This document shows positions 16,036 through 24,579 of a DNA stretch of 64,000 bases, in pieces. Below the pieces are notes generated by a model, which was not told the origin of the DNA, did not search any database, and worked only from the letters and a program-made list of their open reading frames with translations. The translations under genes and the position numbers were made by a program. How positions within the stretch are numbered: the stretch's first letter is position 1; every line of letters starts with the position of its first letter. The DNA comes from Ignavibacteriota bacterium (GTDB lineage Bacteria > Bacteroidota > Ignavibacteria > UBA10030 > UBA6906): positions 186,001 through 250,000 of the forward strand of contig JADJHP010000003.1 of the NCBI GenBank assembly GCA_016707525.1, given 5' to 3'.

Positions 16036-18939
16036 TTAGCCCGCTACCAGCACGCCGTTCTCCCGCACCGCGACCCCGCTCCGCATACCGTCATTGCGGC
16101 CGAGCTTGAAGTCGCTGATGAGCTTCTGCAGGTTCTCCGTGAGCCGGTTGAGATCCTCCGCCGCACGCGCGATCTGCTGCGTCCCCTGCGCCGTTTCACC
16201 CGTCACCTTCGAGATCCCTTCCACGTTCTTCGAGATCTGCTCGCTGGCACTCGACTGCTCCTCGCTCGCGGCCGCGATCTGCGTGACCATGTCCGTCACC
16301 TTCTGGCTCACCCCCACGATCTCCTTCAGGCTCGCGCCTGCCTTGTCGGCCAGCTCGATCCCGCGTTCCACCTCGTTCGTCCCTTCTTCCATCGACCGGA
16401 CGGCACCCGTGGTATCCGACTGGATCTTCTTGATCATCCCGGCGATCTCTTTCGTCGCCTTCGTCGTCCGCTCGGCCAGCTTCCTGACCTCGTCCGCCAC
16501 GACCGCAAACCCGCGCCCCTGCTCTCCCGCCCGGGCCGCCTCGATGGCAGCGTTGAGCGCAAGCAGGTTCGTCTGATCCGCAATGTCGTCGATGACGCCG
16601 ATGATCTCACCGATCTGATCGCTCGATTTCCCGAGTTCCTTCACCGTCTCGGCGCTCTTGTTCACCACGCCGGCGATGCGCTTCATGCCCTCGACCGTAT
16701 CGTCGACCACCTTCCCGCCCTGCTCCGCACTCACACGCGCGAGCTTCGCCGTCTCGGCCGCCACGCTCGCGTTCTTGGAGTTCTCCATGATGGTCTTCGT
16801 CATCTCTTCCACCGCACTCGCCACCTCGGCTGCCTGACTCGTCTGTTCCTGCGCCCCGGCGGCCATCTCCTCGGTGCTTGAGCTGATCTGGCTCGACGCG
16901 CTCGCCGTCGCGCTCACTGCCTCGCTCACCTTCCGCAGGGCATCCTGCAGGGAACCGCCCACCTTGTTGATGCTCTCCTTGATGAGCTGCAGATCGCCGC
17001 GGTAGTCCCCGTTCATCCGCGCCGTCATGTCGCCCGTCGCCATCACCGCCAGCGTGTTCGACCCTTCCTGCACCGGCTTGATCACCGCATCCAGCGTGTC
17101 GTTCACACCCTGGACGATCTTCCGGAAATCGCCCTGATGCTTCGCAGCATCCGCGCGCGTGGCAAGGCGCCCTTCCACCGCTGCCTGCGACAGCAGCATC
17201 GCATCAGCCACCAGCGCGTTCACCGCGCCGATCGCCTGGTTCAGGTTGTTCTTGATCTCGTTGAAATCGCCGTTGTAGCTGTCCGTGATCTTCGCCGGGA
17301 TGTCGCCCTTGGAGATCCGGTCCACATACTCTGCTGCGACGTTGAGAGGCCCGATGACGGAGTCCAGTGTCTCGTTCACGCCCTGCACGATCTTCCGGAA
17401 GTCGCCCTGATGCTTCGTGGCATCGGCGCGCGTGGCGAGTTTGCCCTCCACCGCGGCACGCGACAGCATATGCGCATCCGTGACCAGCATGCTCACGGCG
17501 TTGATCGCCTGATTCAGGTTGTTCTTGATCTCGTTGAAGTCGCCGTTGTAGTTGTCCGTGATCTTCGCCGGGATGTCGCCCTTGGAGATCCGGTCCACGT
17601 ACTCCGCGGCCACATTCAACGGACCGATGACGGAGTCGAGCGTGTCGTTCACGCCCTGGACGATCTTCCGGAAATCGCCGCCGTGCTTCGATGCGTCGGC
17701 GCGGGTGGCGAGCTTGCCTTCGACCGCGGCCCTGGACAGCATGACCGCATCGGCCACAAGGGCGTTCACCGCACCGATGGCCTGGTTCAGGTTGTTCTTG
17801 ATCTCGTTGAAATCACCGTTGTACGTGTCCGTGATCTTCGCCGGGATGTCGCCCTTCGAGATGCGGTCCACGTACTCCGCGGCCACGTTCAGCGGGCCGA
17901 TGACCGAATCGAGCGTAGCGTTCACACCCTGCACGATCTCGCGATAGCTTCCCTGGAACTTCTCCGCATTGCCGCGGGTGGCGAGCTTGCCCTCGACCGC
18001 CGCCTTCGACAACATCCCTGCCTCGGCGACCAGGCCGCGCAGAGCCTCGGTCATCTGCTTCAACGCAGGGGAGATCTCGTCGCGGTCATCCTTGGCATTT
18101 ACATTCGTACTCAGATCGCCTTTCGCGATCTTCTGCATCGTCGCGATCACATTGGACTGGAGGTCGTCCGCGAACGCATCCATGGCTCTGGCAAGGACAC
18201 CGACTTCGTCCTTCGTCTCCATCGTGAGGCGGGTTCCCAGATGTCCCTTCCCCATCTCCTGCATCATTTCCACGCCACGATTGAGGGGCCTGGTGATGAT
18301 CCGCGCGATGAAGATGCCGAGGCCGATGGCAACGACCATGGCGATGCCTACGACGATAAGCATCATCGTGACCGCGGCATTTGCTTCGACCGTGTTCTGA
18401 TCGGACCGGGCTTTGGCCCGTTGCACGAGGAGTGTACTTAAGGCCTCGATCGCCGCCTGCTCACGGGCACGGGCCTTGTCCATGTTTCCCTTCCAAAGCG
18501 CAAATGCCTGGTCCGTTCGTCCCGACCGGGCGAGATCCATGAACTCGTTGAGCAATGGCACGAATTCTTTTCGTGTGGCGCCGAACTCATCAAATGCTTT
18601 GCGCACATCATCCGATGCGATCGCCTTGTCCAATGTGGCCACCGTCGCCACGATCTCGGCTCTCCGTTCATCGATGCGCCTTGCCTGGTCCGCACGTTCA
18701 GCCGGGGTCTTTGCGGCGAGCATCGTCAACGCATTCACGCGCAGTCGTTGAAAGGACACTCCGATCTTTGCGATGTGATCCATGGGTACGGTGTTGCGTT
18801 CGTAGAGCAAGGTATCACTGTCATCTGCAGCACGAAGACTGACGATGCCTTGATACCCGACGAACCCGGCGATCAGCGCAACCAGGAGGAATGCGGAAAG
18901 AAGTTTGGTACCGACTTTGAGATTGAGGAACCAGTTCAT
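16036..18939 (-). CDS. Methyl-accepting chemotaxis protein with four tandem linker repeats
   Basis: 967 residues from ATG 18937-18939, chosen for its GGAGGAGA Shine-Dalgarno and the N-terminal helix that follows. Membrane helix 1 is at 11-33, a four-helix-bundle periplasmic sensor at about 34-188, helix 2 at about 190-214 and a HAMP domain at about 216-268. Four near-identical units of about 92 residues follow, starting near 310, 401, 493 and 585, each with AAVEGKLATR, KIVQGVN and NGDFNEIKNNLNQAI. The signalling tip (about 785-850) has the canonical ADQTNLLALNAAIEAARAGE. The repeats look like poly-HAMP-type signalling modules. It signals through CheW (next gene) to CheA. No C-terminal CheR-docking pentapeptide is visible. 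Confidence 0.93.
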   Translation of the reverse strand: MNWFLNLKVGTKLLSAFLLVALIAGFVGYQGIVSLRAADDSDTLLYERNTVPMDHIAKIGVSFQRLRVNALTMLAAKTPAERADQARRIDERRAEIVATVATLDKAIASDDVRKAFDEFGATRKEFVPLLNEFMDLARSGRTDQAFALWKGNMDKARAREQAAIEALSTLLVQRAKARSDQNTVEANAAVTMMLIVVGIAMVVAIGLGIFIARIITRPLNRGVEMMQEMGKGHLGTRLTMETKDEVGVLARAMDAFADDLQSNVIATMQKIAKGDLSTNVNAKDDRDEISPALKQMTEALRGLVAEAGMLSKAAVEGKLATRGNAEKFQGSYREIVQGVNATLDSVIGPLNVAAEYVDRISKGDIPAKITDTYNGDFNEIKNNLNQAIGAVNALVADAVMLSRAAVEGKLATRADASKHGGDFRKIVQGVNDTLDSVIGPLNVAAEYVDRISKGDIPAKITDNYNGDFNEIKNNLNQAINAVSMLVTDAHMLSRAAVEGKLATRADATKHQGDFRKIVQGVNETLDSVIGPLNVAAEYVDRISKGDIPAKITDSYNGDFNEIKNNLNQAIGAVNALVADAMLLSQAAVEGRLATRADAAKHQGDFRKIVQGVNDTLDAVIKPVQEGSNTLAVMATGDMTARMNGDYRGDLQLIKESINKVGGSLQDALRKVSEAVSATASASSQISSSTEEMAAGAQEQTSQAAEVASAVEEMTKTIMENSKNASVAAETAKLARVSAEQGGKVVDDTVEGMKRIAGVVNKSAETVKELGKSSDQIGEIIGVIDDIADQTNLLALNAAIEAARAGEQGRGFAVVADEVRKLAERTTKATKEIAGMIKKIQSDTTGAVRSMEEGTNEVERGIELADKAGASLKEIVGVSQKVTDMVTQIAAASEEQSSASEQISKNVEGISKVTGETAQGTQQIARAAEDLNRLTENLQKLISDFKLGRNDGMRSGVAVRENGVLVAG
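17080..18012 (-). repeat. Four 276-bp in-frame tandem repeats in the chemoreceptor gene
   Basis: The segment around CGATCTTCCGGAA recurs at about 17113, 17389 and 17665, a period of 276 bases (92 codons). A fourth, more divergent copy lies toward 17941. Differences between copies are mostly silent, pointing to duplication followed by selection, with possible ongoing recombination between copies. Confidence 0.85.
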
Positions 18940-19031
18940 GGGTCTCCTCCGGATGTGGGATGGATATCTGCAGATTTCCGGAAACGCACCCCCTTCGTTG
19001 CCTCTGGTCTGCTCTTCTTCGCCTGGAGTAA

Positions 19032-19047
19032 TACAATGTGCGTGCCA
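19032..19047 (-). promoter_or_regulatory. Candidate sigma-54 promoter of the chemoreceptor gene
   Basis: The minus strand reads TGGCAC-GCACA-TTGTA: the -24 element matches the consensus, spacing is right, and the -12 element has TTGT in place of TTGC. It is 93 bases upstream of the chemoreceptor start, in the 397-base gap 18940-19336. An NtrC-family activator is encoded at 30845-32209, but no link to it is shown. Confidence 0.4.
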
Positions 19048-19233
19048 CCTGTGACAGACAGGATGATGCACAAAAACCTGTGAATTGGGCTGATGGATAC
19101 TCATTCTGCCCGATTCGCAAAAAATCATGCGTAATACTGGGCATGAATGGCTAATAGGAGCGCCACGGCGAGGAATTTCGGTCGGATCGTCAGAATCGGT
19201 GTGAGAAAGCAACAAAAAGAGAGCGGCGTGTTG

Positions 19234-19274
19234 AAAACACACGAGCCTCCCGGCGCGATCCGCGTGAGAGGCTC
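19234..19274 (-). terminator. Terminator of the beta-propeller gene
   Basis: GAGCCTC (19243-19249) pairs with GAGGCTC (19268-19274), with an inner CGCG/CGCG helix. On the minus strand a TTTT run follows at 19234-19237. It lies about 62 bases past the stop at 19337. Confidence 0.5.
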
Positions 19275-19336
19275 ATGGCTGATTCAGGGGCACCGGCGGC
19301 CGCGAGGCCGACGACCGCCACAGGCCGATCAGGAAC

Positions 19337-21406
19337 TCACTTCACATATAGCATGGCCTGGGTCGAGGTCTGCCCGCCAAAAACCAGCCGGCAGAAATAC
19401 ACCCCGGTCGCCAACCCCATCGGCGTGAACTCGACATGATGAGTTCCGGATCGATGTACTCCTCTCGCCAACTCCGCAACCTCCCGGCCCAGGGGATCGA
19501 TCACCGTCAACCGGAGGTCCACCGGCTGCGATGCAAGGACACGGAATGTGATCGTCGTGGACGGGTTGAACGGATTGGGATAGTTCTGAAGAAGCGATGC
19601 ATGCACCGGAACAGCGTCCTGCTCCGATCCGGGCACGCCGGTGATGATCTCGCTGACCGGTCGCTTCCAGACACCAGAGTTGTAGCCTGCAGCATACAGG
19701 ATCCCATCCGCGACCGAGAGCGCGGGGATCTCCTTCGGCGCCAGCCCCTGATTCACTCCCGTCCATTGGCCACCGTCATCGGTCGTGACGAAGACGCCTC
19801 CCGTCGCCGTTCCAGCGAACAGGGCAGACCCGTGCGCGTACAGCGCACGGATGTACAGACTTGACAAGCCCGTACTTCTCGCTGTCCAGGTTTCACCGTT
19901 GTCCGTCGAGGCAAAGACGCCATGATCGGACGTCCCTGCAAAAAGGGTCGTTCCGATGAGCGCAAGTCCGCGGATATTCAGATCCGTGAGTCCCGTGTTG
20001 ACCTGCACCCAGGCGGTATCACCGAGAGCTGCCCGATAGATCCCCGACGCAGAGCTGCCGCCAAAGATATGGGTGCCGGTCACGCGAATGCACTGTATCT
20101 GCTTGCCATTGGTCGCCGAGAGCGGTCCCGACCATGAGGTCCCCGTGTCGGCGGAGAAGAACATCCCCGTGGCCGTCCCCACCCAGATCTTCCCGGCACT
20201 GCTCTCCATAGCCTTCACGTTCACGTTCGGCTTGACCCGTGACCAGGAGGAGGCGAGCAAGGGGAGCCGATAGATCCCATCCGTCGAACCGGCAAACATC
20301 ATGGACCCCACCTTCGTCATCCCGCGGGAGAACGCATAGGTCAGCCCGGTATTCGACAGCGTCCAATCCCGTCCTGCGTTCGTTGACATCTGGATCCCCG
20401 CCCCATCGCTGCATGCAAGGAGCGTGGCACCATTCGCGAACAGTGTCATGACACGGGAGTTGATCATGCCAACCACCATGCTGACCCACGTGCCGCCGGC
20501 GTCCGTGCTCATGGAGACGCCATGGCCGAACGTTGCAACGTAGAGTACGGTACCTTTCTTCAGGATACCATAGACGGCTTTGTTGACAAGGCCCGTGGAA
20601 GCCGCAACCCACGTGGCCCCATTGTCCGTGGAGCGTCCGAGCCCCGCGGTGGTTCCCATGAAGAGCAACGCACCATCCCGTAAGAATGTGTTCACATTTG
20701 TACCGATGGCAGAGGTCGAGACCGGTGACCATGACGTGCCGTTGTTCGTTGACACATACATCGCATTGCCCGCGCCTGCGAAGAGCCGCACATCATCAAC
20801 GTAGAGTGTCTGAATAGCGAGTGTCGTTGTGATCCCGGAAACCGCCGGTGTCCAGGACCCACCGCTGTCGGCAGAGACGTACACGTTGCCGCCACCGCCA
20901 CCGGCGAACAGAAGCCCATCCTTCGACGCCAGGGTGCGGAGGGCAAGGTTGGTGATACCTGCATTGGAGGCGGTCCAGGCTCCACCTCCATTCGTTGAAA
21001 TGAAGAAACCACTCGAGGTGGCAGCGTACATCCGTCCACCACGGATGAGGATGTCGGTGACGCTGACATTTCCCATCCCCGTGTTCCGGGCAACCCATGA
21101 ATCGCCCCCGTCGGTAGAGACGTACAACCCATATGTCGATGTTCCTGCGAAGACCGTCGAGCCTTCGGCCTCCATACTGAAGATGTTCGGCGTTGGGAGT
21201 CCGCTATTCGCAGCATACCATCGCACTCCATCATTCGTCGAGCGCTGGATCCCTCCACCCTCCAGGTAGGCGAAGAGTCTCGAGCCATCGGTCACCACTC
21301 CATACACGGATCCACCCTCCGGACCAAGGGTTTGTGTCCACTCGGCGAACAGGGGCTGGGTGACCAGGATGAGGACAGTGACAAGCACGCGGAAACGCTG
21401 TTGCAT
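19337..21406 (-). CDS. Secreted BNR/sialidase-like beta-propeller protein with type IX sorting domain
   Basis: 689 residues from ATG 21404-21406, with a strong GAGGAGG Shine-Dalgarno and a signal peptide (MQQRFRVLVTVLILVTQPLFA). The body is about a dozen repeats of the form LFAGT...GVFVSTDNGETW, the Asp-box/BNR pattern of sialidase- and VPS10-like propellers. The last 80 residues contain NYPNPFNPSTTITF, DPLGREVAELARG and GLATGVYFCRL, the C-terminal sorting domain used for type IX secretion in the FCB group. No sialidase catalytic residues are evident, so enzymatic activity is doubtful; binding or structural roles are more likely. Confidence 0.85.
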   Translation of the reverse strand: MQQRFRVLVTVLILVTQPLFAEWTQTLGPEGGSVYGVVTDGSRLFAYLEGGGIQRSTNDGVRWYAANSGLPTPNIFSMEAEGSTVFAGTSTYGLYVSTDGGDSWVARNTGMGNVSVTDILIRGGRMYAATSSGFFISTNGGGAWTASNAGITNLALRTLASKDGLLFAGGGGGNVYVSADSGGSWTPAVSGITTTLAIQTLYVDDVRLFAGAGNAMYVSTNNGTSWSPVSTSAIGTNVNTFLRDGALLFMGTTAGLGRSTDNGATWVAASTGLVNKAVYGILKKGTVLYVATFGHGVSMSTDAGGTWVSMVVGMINSRVMTLFANGATLLACSDGAGIQMSTNAGRDWTLSNTGLTYAFSRGMTKVGSMMFAGSTDGIYRLPLLASSWSRVKPNVNVKAMESSAGKIWVGTATGMFFSADTGTSWSGPLSATNGKQIQCIRVTGTHIFGGSSASGIYRAALGDTAWVQVNTGLTDLNIRGLALIGTTLFAGTSDHGVFASTDNGETWTARSTGLSSLYIRALYAHGSALFAGTATGGVFVTTDDGGQWTGVNQGLAPKEIPALSVADGILYAAGYNSGVWKRPVSEIITGVPGSEQDAVPVHASLLQNYPNPFNPSTTITFRVLASQPVDLRLTVIDPLGREVAELARGVHRSGTHHVEFTPMGLATGVYFCRLVFGGQTSTQAMLYVK

Positions 21407-21576
21407 GGGGATTCCTCCTCGGGGATCAAAATGAGAACTGGAGTGAGAACAGCGGCGGGCCGGACGCACCAACGGCTTGCGTGGCATGGTACAATGGCGT
21501 GCTTCTCCCCTGCGTGACCAACTCACATCCGGCGCCGGGTGAACGATGCTTTCGAATGATACGCAATCGCTGTTGA

Positions 21577-21601
21577 AGAGGCAATTCCGGATGGTGCCTC
21601 T
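21577..21601 (-). terminator. Hairpin downstream of nagA
   Basis: AGAGGCA (21577-21583) and TGCCTCT (21595-21601) form a perfect 7-bp stem with an 11-base loop, 21 bases after the nagA stop. No U-tract follows. The 216-base gap 21407-21622 shows nothing else. Confidence 0.35.
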
Positions 21602-21622
21602 CAGGATCCCCTCTGCCGGGTC

Positions 21623-22774
21623 CTACACGGCTTCCGTATGCACAACACGACCGGACACCAGGGTCGCATGGACCGACAGGTCCTGGTTCAGGAGAACCAG
21701 ATCGGCATCCTTTCCCGGCGCGATGGACCCTTTGGCAGCATCGATTCCGAGAAGCCGGGCGGGGACAATGGTCACGGTATCCAATGCTTCTGCGGTGGAG
21801 CACCCCGTGAATGCGCGGAATCGGCGTGCGATCTCCCCGAGTCCCATCGTCGTCCCGATAAGGGTGCCATCGAGATAGCGCGCCACACCCTCACGCGACT
21901 CGTACTCACGGCCACAGTACCTGTATCTGCCGTCGGGCAGGCCCATCCCCTGGACCCCGTCCGTGATGCACACGCAACGGGCAGTCCCGATGGCCGACCT
22001 CAAAAGGCGTACGATGGCCGGATGCACATGATGACCGTCGCTGATGATCTGCGCGGTGATCGATGGGTGTTCAAAGATCGCCGCGATGGGGCCCGGTTCA
22101 CGGTGATGAAGGCCGATCATCGCATTGAAGATATGTGTGACATGCGTGATGCCCGCTTCGCAGCCGCGGCGGAGGTCATCATAGCCTGCCTGCGAGTGCG
22201 CGAACGCCGCGATGATGCCACGGTCCACGAGCCGATGGATGCACTCGATCGCTCCAGGGAGCTCCGGAGCGATCGTCATCATCCGCAGGCTCTCCCCGGC
22301 CGCCGCAAGGAGATCGGCAAGGGCATCCTGAGAGTACGCGTAGATCCCTTCCGGTGAGATCCCACCCTTCTTTGTGATATTGATGAATGGCCCTTCCAGA
22401 TGCACGCCGAGCAACTCTGCGCCCCGCGGGCCGGTCTTCATGTACTCCCGCGCAATGCGCAAATGATCATGGCCGGTACCCGGCCGCGCAACCGTCGTCG
22501 CAAGAAAGCCGGTGGTGCCAAGCCGGGCCAGTGTCGCGGACATGGTCGCAAGCGCTTCCGGGGTGCCGTCAAGGACATCCGCCCCGCCTGCGCCCTGGAT
22601 ATGCACATCGATGAATCCCGGCGACAGCAAGCGTCCGCCTGCATCGAGCCGATCTGCTCCGGGCACATCCTGGATCCCGACCGCGGTGATCTTCGCACCT
22701 TCAATGAGCACGGCAGTCGGTCGCCCGGGGGCCGATGCAAGCCGGCAATCGTGGATGTACAGGGAGCGTGCCAT
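21623..22774 (-). CDS. nagA: N-acetylglucosamine-6-phosphate deacetylase
   Basis: 383 residues, normal length for NagA, which deacetylates GlcNAc-6-phosphate to glucosamine-6-phosphate in the cytoplasm. Seen: SPGFIDVHIQGAGG near the N-terminus, GVHLEGPFI with the metal-binding Glu, HSQAGYDDL and THIFNAM with metal-ligand His residues, DGHHVHP, and ITDGVQGMG with the catalytic Asp. The first motif has HIQG in place of HxHG, as in many NagA proteins. It starts four bases after the stop of the C69 peptidase gene, so the two are co-transcribed. With the hexosaminidase at 3.9-6.6 kb it supports use of GlcNAc-containing glycans or cell-wall recycling. Confidence 0.92.
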   Translation of the reverse strand: MARSLYIHDCRLASAPGRPTAVLIEGAKITAVGIQDVPGADRLDAGGRLLSPGFIDVHIQGAGGADVLDGTPEALATMSATLARLGTTGFLATTVARPGTGHDHLRIAREYMKTGPRGAELLGVHLEGPFINITKKGGISPEGIYAYSQDALADLLAAAGESLRMMTIAPELPGAIECIHRLVDRGIIAAFAHSQAGYDDLRRGCEAGITHVTHIFNAMIGLHHREPGPIAAIFEHPSITAQIISDGHHVHPAIVRLLRSAIGTARCVCITDGVQGMGLPDGRYRYCGREYESREGVARYLDGTLIGTTMGLGEIARRFRAFTGCSTAEALDTVTIVPARLLGIDAAKGSIAPGKDADLVLLNQDLSVHATLVSGRVVHTEAV

Positions 22775-22778
22775 GGAG

Positions 22779-24413
22779 CTAGTGCTTCGGCATCTTCAGT
22801 TTCTCCCCGGCTTCACGCACGACCATCCTCTTCCATGCGTCGCTGTAACCCGGTTGCGACACCGCGGGGTTCTGCCTCCCCGGGACCTTCGTCTTGATAT
22901 TGCCATCCATGAACTTGACGAACAGATCCCGGTACAACTTCTTCCACGCGCCAAAGGTCGCCTGTCCCGCGTTCGTCGAGTATTCCGTCAGATACGCGAT
23001 GGCCACCTCCTTGCTGGTCTTCGAAAGCTCCAACGCAGCCCGGTCAACGCCGGGGACCTGCACGAGATACCCGTTCTCAAGTTCTGCCTGCCGCGCACGG
23101 ACCTCGGGACTGATCACGTTGAAGCGTGTATAGGAGAAGTTCGAGACCTGATTGAAGATCCAGAATGCCGCATCGTCGGACCATTCCATCATCGAGCCAT
23201 TCCCTTCCCGGAATGCTGGAGGGGTCGAGGTGATGCTGCAATACATGGGCGTGTACACGGTGTGGTACGTATCATCCACGCCGAACCAGAGGATGCCTCC
23301 GATGTGATCCGGAAGCCACGAACGTGCCTGGGCCACGAAGGAGAATCCGGTATGCTGTGTGGAGATCGCGCGCTCATTCAGATAGTTCATCGAATCCACA
23401 CTCCACGTCATCGGCCGCCAGCGGTACGGACAACCGAACGGACCGGCCCCCACATCCTTCGTCATGTCGAGGTCCGTGCCGCCGTAATAGTCACGCATGA
23501 GTTCCATCAGGTCATGAACGTCGAGTTTCCTGTCGGGGGTGATCCAGAGCGGCATACGCTTCGACAGGTCCTCGCCTTTGGCGTAGTTCAGGTATGCACC
23601 CATCGACGCATTGACGCGGTTGAACACGGACCAGATACGGGCCTCGCAGAACCGCGCCGCGGAGAAATCAAGAGGAGCATAGGTATCCGAAAAACTGAAC
23701 TCACTGTCCTTACCGGTGAAGTAGCCCTTGCCCCGTGCGAATGAGATCACGTCGGGGGCATAGTAGCAATTCACGGTATCCCTCAGGGGGAACGCCATGA
23801 TGCGCGGGTGGTTCGCATGGCCGGAGATGGAGCCGTCGGGGATCCGCATGGCAACCCACACCGCCCCCTTGTTCCCCGGCCCCTTGCCGATCAACTCCAT
23901 GATCCAGACTTCATTCGGATCGGCGATCGAGAAGGATTCTCCGGAGCTGCGGTAGCCGTACTCCGCGACCAATTGGCCGATCGTATGGATCGCCTCGCGC
24001 GCCGTGCGGGAACGTTGCATCGCCATGAACATGAGGGTCCCGTAGTCGATGATGCCCAACGTATCCACGAGCTCCGGCCTGCCACCGAACGTGGTCTCAC
24101 CGATCGAGACCTGGTGCTCATTCGTGAATCCGACCACCGAATAGGTGTGGCGGGCCTGACGCACCTTGCCGAGCCATGCCCCCGAGCCGTAATCATGGAC
24201 ATCCACCATCGTCCCCTCGGGATGGTCGGTGGCGGCATGGAAATACAGCTGCCCGTAGCGGGTGTGAGAATCCGCCGCATACGTGATCAACGTCGATCCG
24301 TCCTTCGACGCACCGCGCGTCACCAGGATGTTGGTGCACGCAAGGGACATCAGGGGGACGGACATGGTGACAGCGGTCAGGAGGAGCGCAACGCGGCGCA
24401 GTGCGGTGGACAT
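22779..24413 (-). CDS. Peptidase family C69 dipeptidase (PepD-like), secreted
   Basis: 544 residues from ATG 24411-24413, preceded by AAGGAAA. The N-terminal signal (MSTALRRVALLLTAVTMSVP) ends at SLA, exposing the Cys of ACTNILVTRGASKDGSTL. In family C69 this Cys is the Ntn-hydrolase nucleophile freed by processing. Other family features are SIGETTFGG, GTLMFMAMQRSRTAREAI and the long C-terminal half with WWGVDDTYHT-like strands (here LWFGVDDTYHT). It probably cleaves dipeptides in the periplasm. It is followed after four bases by nagA, hinting at peptidoglycan or glycoprotein turnover. Confidence 0.85.
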   Translation of the reverse strand: MSTALRRVALLLTAVTMSVPLMSLACTNILVTRGASKDGSTLITYAADSHTRYGQLYFHAATDHPEGTMVDVHDYGSGAWLGKVRQARHTYSVVGFTNEHQVSIGETTFGGRPELVDTLGIIDYGTLMFMAMQRSRTAREAIHTIGQLVAEYGYRSSGESFSIADPNEVWIMELIGKGPGNKGAVWVAMRIPDGSISGHANHPRIMAFPLRDTVNCYYAPDVISFARGKGYFTGKDSEFSFSDTYAPLDFSAARFCEARIWSVFNRVNASMGAYLNYAKGEDLSKRMPLWITPDRKLDVHDLMELMRDYYGGTDLDMTKDVGAGPFGCPYRWRPMTWSVDSMNYLNERAISTQHTGFSFVAQARSWLPDHIGGILWFGVDDTYHTVYTPMYCSITSTPPAFREGNGSMMEWSDDAAFWIFNQVSNFSYTRFNVISPEVRARQAELENGYLVQVPGVDRAALELSKTSKEVAIAYLTEYSTNAGQATFGAWKKLYRDLFVKFMDGNIKTKVPGRQNPAVSQPGYSDAWKRMVVREAGEKLKMPKH

Positions 24414-24512
24414 AGCAGTTTCCTTCATGGAACGTGGGATGGACATATCCTCAATATAGGAGGAGGTGGCGGAAGTTACAAGGCGCCCGGAGGAGGGAGA
24501 GCCATGGAACGC

Positions 24513-24552
24513 GATGCCCCGCCCCGCGCATCGGTTGGCGGGGCGGGGCATC
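24513..24552 (-). terminator. Strong GC hairpin terminator after the serine hydrolase gene
   Basis: Perfect 15-bp arms (24513-24527 and 24538-24552) with a ten-base loop, 27 bases past the stop at 24580. There is no long T-run, so termination efficiency is uncertain. Confidence 0.6.
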
Positions 24553-24579
24553 ATGGAGAGCGGACCGTAACGGAGGGTC

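Noticed and set aside
17080..18012. Regularly spaced repeats as a possible CRISPR array
   Set aside because: The period is 276 bases, continuous and in frame within a chemoreceptor; there are no short repeats with unique spacers.
17137..18441. Long plus-strand open frame inside the chemoreceptor gene
   Set aside because: It merely mirrors the repeated receptor sequence; the product is Arg/His/Asp-rich with no recognisable domain.
19337..21406. Active sialidase
   Set aside because: Only the Asp-box-like propeller repeats are seen; I find no arginine triad or catalytic Tyr/Glu/Asp arrangement.
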